Origin: Oscillospiraceae bacterium
GTDB lineage: Bacteria; Bacillota; Clostridia; Oscillospirales; Oscillospiraceae
Reading direction: 5' to 3'
NCBI GenBank assembly: GCA_017549125.1
Contig: JAFYVL010000050.1
Span: 1-64,000 of the forward strand
DNA length: 64,000 nt
A model generated the notes under the pieces. That model was not told where the DNA came from and did not search any database. It saw only the letters and a program-made list of their open reading frames with translations. Below are positions 54,464-62,414 of the stretch, one piece after another; the first letter of the stretch is position 1, and every line of letters starts with the position of its first letter. Made by a program: the position numbers and the translations under genes.

Positions 54464-57400
54464 CTATGCAGTACTCACAGGGTCGGTTAAAGACAGTTTG
54501 CCGGTTTCGGGATCCCAGTAGATCACCTTTGCGGTGTGCTTGCTAATGAATGTATCGGGAATATATGCTTTCAAACCCTCTGCAAACACACCGGGGGTCA
54601 GCATCTGCACACCAATCCAGGCAGTATCCTTCAAAGGATACTGCTCAGAAACCTGCAGCAACATGCCGCTTTGATTCAAATAGATCTCCTCCACCTGGGC
54701 ATTGCCGCCCACGGTAACTACGGAATCGGGCAAAGCAAGGATGCCGTTTCCTTTTTTCGCGCCTGTTCCGGCATAGATCTGTCCACCAAAAATCTGCATA
54801 CTCTGACCGTTATTGACCCAAACCGCAGCAGCTGCGTTGGTAACATTGCCGCCCTGGATCACACCGCCATATACATTCATGGCGCCCCATGACACATAGG
54901 CCACACCGCCATTTTGGGCGCTGCCGCCCCTTAGAATGCCGCCATACAGATTCAGCTGACCCTTCTCACCCTTGTTTCCGCTCACACCCTGAATATAGAA
55001 CATACCGCCGTTCTTTGTGTGGCGGCCGCCAATGATGGTGCCGCCATCTTTACAGGCTGTCAGATTTAATGTTGCGCCGTTAAGGACGAATGCCCGGTTT
55101 GCGCTGGGTGCGGTGATAGTAAATTCGCTCAGACACAGATTCAGCACCGTATCCGCACCGGCAAGGGTGATGGGAGATGTTAAAGTAACACTCTCGGTCA
55201 GATAATAATAGTGATTCGCAGTTGCTGTGAAGTTACCTGTAAGTACATCATTGGCAGTCAGTCCTGTCCACTCATATACTGTGCAAGCATGTCCTTCGAA
55301 TCCGTTACACAGGCAATGACCATGCTCATAAATCACAGGGATTGTCATGCTCAGGGTCTTTGCTTCGGAATCATAGGTCAATGTATGTTCCGTTACCGTG
55401 GTGAATTTTGCTGCCACAGCTTCTTCAATGTTTTGGATGAGCACACCGCTGGCAGCAGCGTTGATCACTGTGGTAAAGTCGTCAGCAACAGATCCTACCA
55501 CCAGCTGTGTGCCATTAAGATAGACAGCTTCCAAAACCACAGAACCATCAATGGTAATGGAGGTCTCCGTATCTGCATACAGACACTCGCCCACCGCCGC
55601 CGTACCGGAGGTCAGCTCGCCGCCATACAGATTCAGAGTCTGTCCTTTCTCCACATAAAGCGTACCGCCGTTTTTCGTAGCAGTACCACCGATCAGCTTG
55701 CCGCCATACAGGTTCATGGTACCGCCGGTCACGGCAACTGTGCCGCCCTGGATGGCCTGTCCTCCTGTAATGGTGCCGCCATACATATTAAAGGTACTGA
55801 GTATTCCGTTGCTTGCGCCCTTGGAGCCCTGAACCAGAATTGCAGCGCCGGTTGCGGCATTTGTAGCCACCACATTGCCGGTTTTACAGCAATCCGTCAG
55901 ATTCATGGTGCCGCCGGACAGCACAAAGGCTCTTGCAGCGCTGGGAGCAGTAATGGTGTGTCCATTCAGACACAGATTCAGGGTCTTTCCACTACCAACC
56001 GCAATATTCTTACTGAGGGTTACATCCTCTTTCAGATAGTAATACGTATCGGCATCGAGGGTGTAACTGCCCTCCAAAATATCTGCCTGGGACAGTCCTA
56101 TCCATGGCTTTTGTGCGCAGGCATGACCGGCAAAGTCCTTACAAATGCAGTGCATATGTGCAAAGGTATAGCTTAGGGTCTTATCCGCGCTGTTGTATAC
56201 AACGGAATTATCCTCACCGCAATGGAACATAGCAGACCAGTCCTGCTGGACATTGGAGGCGATTACTCCCATATTGCCAGAGACAATACCGATTTTTGAG
56301 CCATTTGCCAGCTCCTCCACGGTCAGCTCCTTGTCGCCCAGATGGATCTGATCCACCTGCACAAGACCCTTTAAGGTGATCTCAGCGCCGGCTGCTGCCA
56401 TGACACAGCTACCCTTGGAAGCAGAACCGACAAGGATCTGACCGCCGTAAATGTTCAGCTTTTGTCCGGGATTTATATAAATCGTACCGCCAAATCCCTT
56501 GGCTGCGCCGCCGGTCAATGTGCCGCCATAAATATTGAATGTACCCAGGTATATCTGCACATTGCCGCCGTGAGCGCCGGCAGATGCTGTAGTAGTACCG
56601 CCCACCAATGTGCCTGCGTACAGGTTCAGCTCAGAACCCTCACCGTTATTGCCACCCTTGGAACCCTGCAGCAGAATGTTAGCAGCGTTGCCAGTAGTAC
56701 CGCCGCAGATTTGTCCTTCCATTGTACAATCTGTTATGTTCAGCACTGCACCGGTCAGCGCAAAGCTGCGGCTGTTAGTGGCCGAGAGTTTCTTGCCGTT
56801 CAGACACAGGTCCACATTCTCATACACAAGGATCTGCCCCGGTAGGTTGATATCTTCACCTAAGTAGTAGCTGCCTGCGGCCAAAACATAGTTGTGACCA
56901 CTGAGTCTTACAGGCCGGGAATCCTGTGTTGCCCCGTCAAAGGAATCCTGAGTCAGCTTTACAAAACCGATTTCTTCCAGATCCCTACTCAACCCATGGG
57001 TGTGCTTCATCCGAACGGAAAGCTTACCGTCAGCGTAATACACAATATTATCAGGATTCAGACATCCAAATATAGACGCATCCGTTTCCGTTGCGGCTTC
57101 ACAGAACACACCGGTCTTTTCCACAATCAGATTCACCCTGGAATTCTTCGAGATGCCATCCAGGCGAATCTTTGCGTCTTTTTGTAGCCTCAAATCAATT
57201 GTATAGTTACCTGTAATATTGACATCACCGGACAGGATCAACTCGCCTGCCAGCATATCCAGTCCAAAAAATCCCTTGGATATGTTCGCGCCGTTGATAA
57301 TGAAAGTCCTGTCAGCTACGGAGGCGGAAACACCGGCCTGTATTGCCGCATTCTCCAGATAGCAATTGCCAGTAATATACAGGTTTTGACCGGTAAGCAC

Positions 57401-60007
57401 AGCCGCTCCGTCCTTTATGCTGCCACCAAACATACGGAATGTGCCGGTGGGCATGACTGCAATGTTGCCGCCCTTCTTGGTAGCGCTGCCGCCATAGACA
57501 TTTACATTGTACATACTGAGCCAGCCACTGACGGAAATAGCACCACCGTTTTCCGCAGTCAGGCCCGTAGCATCAATATCTATGTTGTAAAGATTAACCG
57601 TAACATTGGACTGTGCGATTTGGATCAAGCCGCCGGATTCATTGATCGTACCGACTCCGACAATTTTTCCTCGGGTCTTATGATCGCAAATGCTGAGGGT
57701 TGATTTATTCTTTACCGCAAAGGCGCGGCCATTGGCTCTAATGGTATGGCCATCCAACCGCAAATGCACTTCAACACCGTCCAGTAACCAACCGCCGGCA
57801 GGCGCGGTCACATTCTTGGTCAGGTAATAATAGCCGCTGGTCAGCTTGCCGGTGCCGTCCCATTTCTGCCAAACAGCTCCGGAACTGCAGGGGCATTTCT
57901 CCTGATTGGTATTGAAGGTTTTCTTTCGGCCGCCACAGACGTATACGATCACAACCTGATCCTGTTCATTGACCAGAGTGACGATATAATCACCCTCGCG
58001 CAGAGTGGTGATCTCACCTGGCGATTTTTCATATACACCGCTGACGTTATAGATCTTGCAGCCGGAAGCAAGCTTAAAGGTATAAGCTTTTCCGTTATTG
58101 TCTATGGTGATCTTTCTGCCGTCGATTTGGGTAATCCCCTTCCAGCTGACATCCGGCTTCACACCGGGATAGTCAGTCAGCTTTTCGGGTGCCAGAACAT
58201 CCAGAATCACATCTCCGGAAAGCTTCAAGCCACGGACTCTTGTGCGCACCAGATCTACCTTGGTAGCAATTTCCTTGTCTGCCGTTTTCAGCCAGACGAT
58301 CTTTCCGTTGCATACCATTTCAAAATAGTAATATCCGTCATCCGCGGGTTTCCGAGTCGTTTCCTTCTTGTCATTATCGTACATCCGGGTCATGTTCCAG
58401 TAAATTTCACCGTCATAGGTGGTGGAGGTCACGAAAATATACCGGACAAATCCGTCGATATCTGTAAATCCGTAGATCGTATCGCCTTCACGGATATAAC
58501 TCGGCTCACCAACTGTGATACTGCTGGTGGAAACATTGTACACAACGCAATCATCCGCCATCATAGCCGAAGCTGTATCGTTGGTTTTCTGAATTGTAAG
58601 CTTCTTGCCATCTATGCTGATAAGCTCATTAAACGCGCCAAACAAGCTGCCACCATATCTGTTCGTGGCATCCTGAATGCCCACGATCTCGTCGCCATCC
58701 AGCGCAACGCACCAGCAGACATAGCTATCCAGCTTATTCACCAGCTCTGCGTCATCACATTTTGCGGTGATCTGTTTGCCGTTTCCTGCCAGCTTGATAT
58801 AGTACCAGCCGTCGGCAGCAGGCTTTCTGTCCGTGGTCCAGGTGGTACGATTCCAAACCTGGTTGCGCTCAACCACCCAATAAATATCATCTGTGGTGAG
58901 CCGATTGGTGATAAACACGATGCACACCTGATCCCGGCGGTCCTTCAAAACCGTGACCCGGTCACCCAGCTGAACACCATCTGCAGGTGCGCCAATAAAC
59001 CGTCCGTTTCCGCTCACATCAAAAAACTTACAGTCCTTGCTGATGCTGGAGGTGTAGCTGTTGGTGTTCAGAGCGGTGGTCATCTGATCACCATTGAGTG
59101 CCGTAACAATATAGCGGTTACACAGCAAGCCACCACCGCAAACCGCATTGCCGGCATTGAGAACCTCAATGATATAACCCTCTTCGTCAAATACAAGACC
59201 CATATTCTGGGATGCATGCTTGTCAATCAGGTTCGCAACATCCTGGCTCTTGGTTTTCAGCGTTTGGATCTCTCCGTTTACTGCAAACTCATAATTAAAG
59301 TTACCGAGAGAGTCCCGCTGTCGGGTAGTACACTGACCGTCGCTATCCCACATACGAGTAATATTCCAGTACACATCTCCGGGAGGTACAAAGGGGAATA
59401 CATAAACCTGGGAAATACTGCCCTTGCGATCCCGGATCATAAGAACCTGGTCACCCTCTGAAATCGCGGTGGGCAATCCCACCATGGGCTCAAAGTCGCC
59501 CACCATCCAGATACCTGCATCCTCACTGATCTCAAAGGTCACATCCATACCCTTGTATTTGGAGGATGTATTACAAACCACAGTATTTCCATTTATGGAA
59601 ACCACAACAAACTTGTCTGCGGCAATGCCACCTGTAAATTCATCCAAATACAAAATACCATCAACAATGCCGTTTTCGTCAAAGGTAAGGCCCATGACCT
59701 CCTCAAAGTCTATGCGGTTAACCAGCGCAGGATCGGAAACCAAAACCTCCTTCTGCTCACCTTCCACCGCCATATTGATTCGGTAGTAGCCGTCAGAATC
59801 CGGAATACGGCTGGATACACCGTGGTAACCCTGGGATACATAACGGCCACGCTCCACATTCCAGTAGATTTTGGATTCATAAGCTTCTGCTTTTGACTTT
59901 TCATTGTCCAAAGACAAAACAAGGGTAAGAATCAAGGCAGCAAGTACAATCAGCACAACAGGCAGGAGGACCCATAGCAATTTTTTACTTTTCTGCTGTT
60001 TTTTCAT
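54464..60007 (-). CDS. Membrane-anchored giant protein: four N-terminal repeats plus four beta-helix sectors
   Basis: The 1,847-aa protein has one N-terminal membrane helix (LLWVLLPVVLIVLAALILTL) and faces outward. Residues about 45-700 hold four divergent repeats of roughly 150-165 aa, each starting near YWN..R.W or YWVVER (e.g. GDVYWNITRMWDSDGQCTTR). From about 704 on, four beta-helix sectors (coils like GGTMNLYGGKLIGGTATKNG) are each introduced by a short linker. Two linkers carry the pattern HC.C..F.GHAC....W.GL (near 1285 and 1561); the first has only CPCSS and the second (near 1001) only HTHGL. The Cys/His groups could bind zinc or form disulfides. No catalytic domain is recognised. It lies between the PF04734 lipoprotein and binding protein 2 in a tightly spaced operon. 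Confidence 0.78.
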   Translation of the reverse strand: MKKQQKSKKLLWVLLPVVLIVLAALILTLVLSLDNEKSKAEAYESKIYWNVERGRYVSQGYHGVSSRIPDSDGYYRINMAVEGEQKEVLVSDPALVNRIDFEEVMGLTFDENGIVDGILYLDEFTGGIAADKFVVVSINGNTVVCNTSSKYKGMDVTFEISEDAGIWMVGDFEPMVGLPTAISEGDQVLMIRDRKGSISQVYVFPFVPPGDVYWNITRMWDSDGQCTTRQRDSLGNFNYEFAVNGEIQTLKTKSQDVANLIDKHASQNMGLVFDEEGYIIEVLNAGNAVCGGGLLCNRYIVTALNGDQMTTALNTNSYTSSISKDCKFFDVSGNGRFIGAPADGVQLGDRVTVLKDRRDQVCIVFITNRLTTDDIYWVVERNQVWNRTTWTTDRKPAADGWYYIKLAGNGKQITAKCDDAELVNKLDSYVCWCVALDGDEIVGIQDATNRYGGSLFGAFNELISIDGKKLTIQKTNDTASAMMADDCVVYNVSTSSITVGEPSYIREGDTIYGFTDIDGFVRYIFVTSTTYDGEIYWNMTRMYDNDKKETTRKPADDGYYYFEMVCNGKIVWLKTADKEIATKVDLVRTRVRGLKLSGDVILDVLAPEKLTDYPGVKPDVSWKGITQIDGRKITIDNNGKAYTFKLASGCKIYNVSGVYEKSPGEITTLREGDYIVTLVNEQDQVVIVYVCGGRKKTFNTNQEKCPCSSGAVWQKWDGTGKLTSGYYYLTKNVTAPAGGWLLDGVEVHLRLDGHTIRANGRAFAVKNKSTLSICDHKTRGKIVGVGTINESGGLIQIAQSNVTVNLYNIDIDATGLTAENGGAISVSGWLSMYNVNVYGGSATKKGGNIAVMPTGTFRMFGGSIKDGAAVLTGQNLYITGNCYLENAAIQAGVSASVADRTFIINGANISKGFFGLDMLAGELILSGDVNITGNYTIDLRLQKDAKIRLDGISKNSRVNLIVEKTGVFCEAATETDASIFGCLNPDNIVYYADGKLSVRMKHTHGLSRDLEEIGFVKLTQDSFDGATQDSRPVRLSGHNYVLAAGSYYLGEDINLPGQILVYENVDLCLNGKKLSATNSRSFALTGAVLNITDCTMEGQICGGTTGNAANILLQGSKGGNNGEGSELNLYAGTLVGGTTTASAGAHGGNVQIYLGTFNIYGGTLTGGAAKGFGGTIYINPGQKLNIYGGQILVGSASKGSCVMAAAGAEITLKGLVQVDQIHLGDKELTVEELANGSKIGIVSGNMGVIASNVQQDWSAMFHCGEDNSVVYNSADKTLSYTFAHMHCICKDFAGHACAQKPWIGLSQADILEGSYTLDADTYYYLKEDVTLSKNIAVGSGKTLNLCLNGHTITAPSAARAFVLSGGTMNLTDCCKTGNVVATNAATGAAILVQGSKGASNGILSTFNMYGGTITGGQAIQGGTVAVTGGTMNLYGGKLIGGTATKNGGTLYVEKGQTLNLYGGELTSGTAAVGECLYADTETSITIDGSVVLEAVYLNGTQLVVGSVADDFTTVINAAASGVLIQNIEEAVAAKFTTVTEHTLTYDSEAKTLSMTIPVIYEHGHCLCNGFEGHACTVYEWTGLTANDVLTGNFTATANHYYYLTESVTLTSPITLAGADTVLNLCLSEFTITAPSANRAFVLNGATLNLTACKDGGTIIGGRHTKNGGMFYIQGVSGNKGEKGQLNLYGGILRGGSAQNGGVAYVSWGAMNVYGGVIQGGNVTNAAAAVWVNNGQSMQIFGGQIYAGTGAKKGNGILALPDSVVTVGGNAQVEEIYLNQSGMLLQVSEQYPLKDTAWIGVQMLTPGVFAEGLKAYIPDTFISKHTAKVIYWDPETGKLSLTDPVSTA

Positions 60008-60016
60008 ATGTCCTCC

Positions 60017-61474
60017 TTAGTTGGCTTCTTTTAGATCTTTCAGAGAGTTTAACAATGTTTCCACGATCTCCTCACCGGTTCCTGCTACGAATTTGCAGAT
60101 ATCTACTTCATAGCTTCCAGTTTCAAAGGTGGACTTGTCAGGCATATATCCAAGATGATTGCCGGTATAGCCCATAACCAGAGTATGGGCATAGGGAGAA
60201 CCCTCCTCCAGCATGATACCCAATGTGTCATACAGCTCAAAGGGTGCTGTCACAATGGCAAGGTCTTCACCGATGGTAATGGCGTTGAGTTCGATTTCCT
60301 CAGTGGGACCCAATTTGGCACGGCTGGCAATGGCATTGGCATGGAAGGGAGAATAAATGCCATATTTATAGGCAATTTCCAAAGCTTCGTCCAGATTGCG
60401 GTTGGTGTTCCAAGCAGCGCTTACCTCCTTGGCACGAGCCACCATATTATCCATCTCATGGTTGATCTTGCCGTCCTGGATCACCTGTTTTATCTTTACA
60501 CTGCCCGGATCCAATGGGGTGGCACTGTCCAGCGCCTGCTGGATGTGCTCCATCATAAATTTGGCATACTCGGCGCATTCGTCCGTTCTGGCTTCATTGG
60601 AGATTTTTGAGTAGGTATTGATATTGCCGCTGGCGCCCTGCAAAAACATGAATTCCGCATCCATGGTCAGAGCGACCGCCTCCCGCATTGCCCCCACGTA
60701 GTCAGCAGAGACCGCAAAGGTCTTGGAACTGTTGTCCAGATGGGGGTGCGCCCGGTAATTGGTCAGAAGAATGTCCTTTTCATCCTGGCGGGTGATCTTT
60801 ACTATATGTAAAGTAGGGTCTGCCTCGGATAAATGCTGGGTGGTGGCATCTGCTGAATATTCATAGCCGTGATTATCGCCCCAATATACCGTACTGCCAT
60901 CTTCCAGAACATTCGTATAGTTTCTCACAAAATTCAGACGGTCAGTTTTCGCAGAACCGTAATAAAGTTGCGCAGGCTTTCTATTATTCATAGCTTCAAG
61001 AGCAGCCCCGCTTAGATTATCCACCATTTCTCCCAGGTAAGTCACCAATGCCTCTACTCCGGTCTGTGCGGAGTCCGGTGCAGCATGGGTATGGGATGCG
61101 CCCACATAGATCTGGGATTCGGGTATGCCGGTCTGTTGACTGATGCGCATACGAAGAGGCACCAAATACTGATCCGTTACGGTACACATATCCGTTTCGA
61201 TCAGAATCACAGTTTCACCGTTTTCACCGGTGATAGCCATTACCGTACCCTTGAGAGGGTATTCCACATCGTTGGAAAAACGGTGCAAGGTAGAGCCGTA
61301 GCCCTGCAGAGGCACGGATTCTCGGGGGGTGATGTCCACCATGCAGTAGCCGATATTCAACTGTCCTTCCACATAGCTGCTTTGCTGAGGCTGCGTTTCC
61401 TCAGTATTGCCGCCACACGCGCAAACGCCGAGCATCAGCGCCGCCAATATGCCAATGGCAATCAGTTTTTTCAT
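60017..61474 (-). CDS. PF04734 neutral/alkaline ceramidase-type lipoprotein
   Basis: The start at 61474 (MKKLIAIG) follows TAGGAGAGCGCAAT and gives 485 aa. A lipoprotein signal ends VCACGG. The mature protein matches the N-terminal domain of neutral/alkaline (non-lysosomal) ceramidases: NIGYCMVDITPRESVPLQGY at the start, VILIETDMCTVTDQYLVPLR, the zinc-site motif YVGASHTHAAPDS, YRAHPHLDNSS and FMFLQGASGNINTYS. In the family, HTH and a later His/Glu/Tyr bind zinc. Many bacterial members lack proof of ceramidase activity and may cleave other amides or esters. It is coupled to the glycyl-radical activase gene (stop at 61494, 20 bases before this ATG). Confidence 0.8.
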   Translation of the reverse strand: MKKLIAIGILAALMLGVCACGGNTEETQPQQSSYVEGQLNIGYCMVDITPRESVPLQGYGSTLHRFSNDVEYPLKGTVMAITGENGETVILIETDMCTVTDQYLVPLRMRISQQTGIPESQIYVGASHTHAAPDSAQTGVEALVTYLGEMVDNLSGAALEAMNNRKPAQLYYGSAKTDRLNFVRNYTNVLEDGSTVYWGDNHGYEYSADATTQHLSEADPTLHIVKITRQDEKDILLTNYRAHPHLDNSSKTFAVSADYVGAMREAVALTMDAEFMFLQGASGNINTYSKISNEARTDECAEYAKFMMEHIQQALDSATPLDPGSVKIKQVIQDGKINHEMDNMVARAKEVSAAWNTNRNLDEALEIAYKYGIYSPFHANAIASRAKLGPTEEIELNAITIGEDLAIVTAPFELYDTLGIMLEEGSPYAHTLVMGYTGNHLGYMPDKSTFETGSYEVDICKFVAGTGEEIVETLLNSLKDLKEAN

Positions 61475-61493
61475 ATTGCGCTCTCCTATCATT

Positions 61494-62396
61494 TTAATCA
61501 TCCAGCATTCCGTTGACAGCATTTATGCCAAAAGAACGAAGGATCGATACAGGCCTGTTAAGATCCTGCGCCAGAACTTTTACATCCGGCAGAGTATTGG
61601 GCAGATCCAGTGCATCATACTTGCCGTCAGCAAAATTATGATAACCTAAGACCTTGACCTTGGTGATGCCGGGAAGCTTCGCCAGAAACTTGCCAATAGC
61701 TTCACACTCACCATCATTCCAGCCGGGCACATAGGGGTAACGGATCTCCACCCTGTGACCATTTTGACATAAGTAACGAAGATTCTCCAAAATTTGTTCA
61801 TTGTCTCGTCCGGTACAATGTTTGTGTACCAGAGGATCTATAGCTTTGATGTCATATAAAAAAGTATCTGCGTATGGAGCAATTTTTCGGAAGATATCCT
61901 GCTTCACAGCGCCGCAGGTATCTATATCCACGCTGATCCCTTCTTCATAAAGGGCTTTGGCAAGCGCCACTGCAAATTCCGGCTGCGCCAGACATTCGCC
62001 ACCGGAGAGGGTAACACCGCCATTGCTATTTTGAAAAAAGGCTTTATCCTGAAGCAGTTTTTTCACCAAAGCATCCAGCTGCCACCGGATTCCGTAAGCC
62101 TGTCTGGCATCACCGGGGCAGTATTCGGTACAATCCATACAGCCGTCACAAAGGATTCTGTTTGTGACAGGCTTACCGTTTTCCATGGTGATGGCATTGC
62201 GCTTGCAGCTGGTTACACAGCTGCCACACCCCATACACTTTTCTTTATAAAAGCCAATCTCTGGCTTAAAGCCGATTCCTTCCGGATTGTGACACCAAAC
62301 GCATTTTAGCGGACATCCCTTAAAAAACACAGTTGTCCGCAATCCGTTACCGTCATGGACGGCACTTCGCTTGATACCGGCAATAATTCCTTCCAT
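61494..62396 (-). CDS. Glycyl radical enzyme activating protein (radical SAM)
   Basis: The 300-aa protein has the radical-SAM CxxxCxxC in GCPLKCVWCHNPEG near residue 28. A ferredoxin-like insert with two [4Fe-4S] motifs follows, KCMGCGSCVTSCKR and LCDGCMDCTEYCPG (about 54-95). NGGVTLSGGECLAQPEFA is the conserved SAM-binding region. The inserted clusters are typical of activases for glycyl radical dehydratases and related enzymes, not of pyruvate formate-lyase activase. It uses S-adenosylmethionine to place a glycyl radical on the enzyme encoded immediately upstream, 18 bases away. Confidence 0.94.
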   Translation of the reverse strand: MEGIIAGIKRSAVHDGNGLRTTVFFKGCPLKCVWCHNPEGIGFKPEIGFYKEKCMGCGSCVTSCKRNAITMENGKPVTNRILCDGCMDCTEYCPGDARQAYGIRWQLDALVKKLLQDKAFFQNSNGGVTLSGGECLAQPEFAVALAKALYEEGISVDIDTCGAVKQDIFRKIAPYADTFLYDIKAIDPLVHKHCTGRDNEQILENLRYLCQNGHRVEIRYPYVPGWNDGECEAIGKFLAKLPGITKVKVLGYHNFADGKYDALDLPNTLPDVKVLAQDLNRPVSILRSFGINAVNGMLDD

Positions 62397-62414
62397 AGCT
62401 TAACCTCTCGCCGA

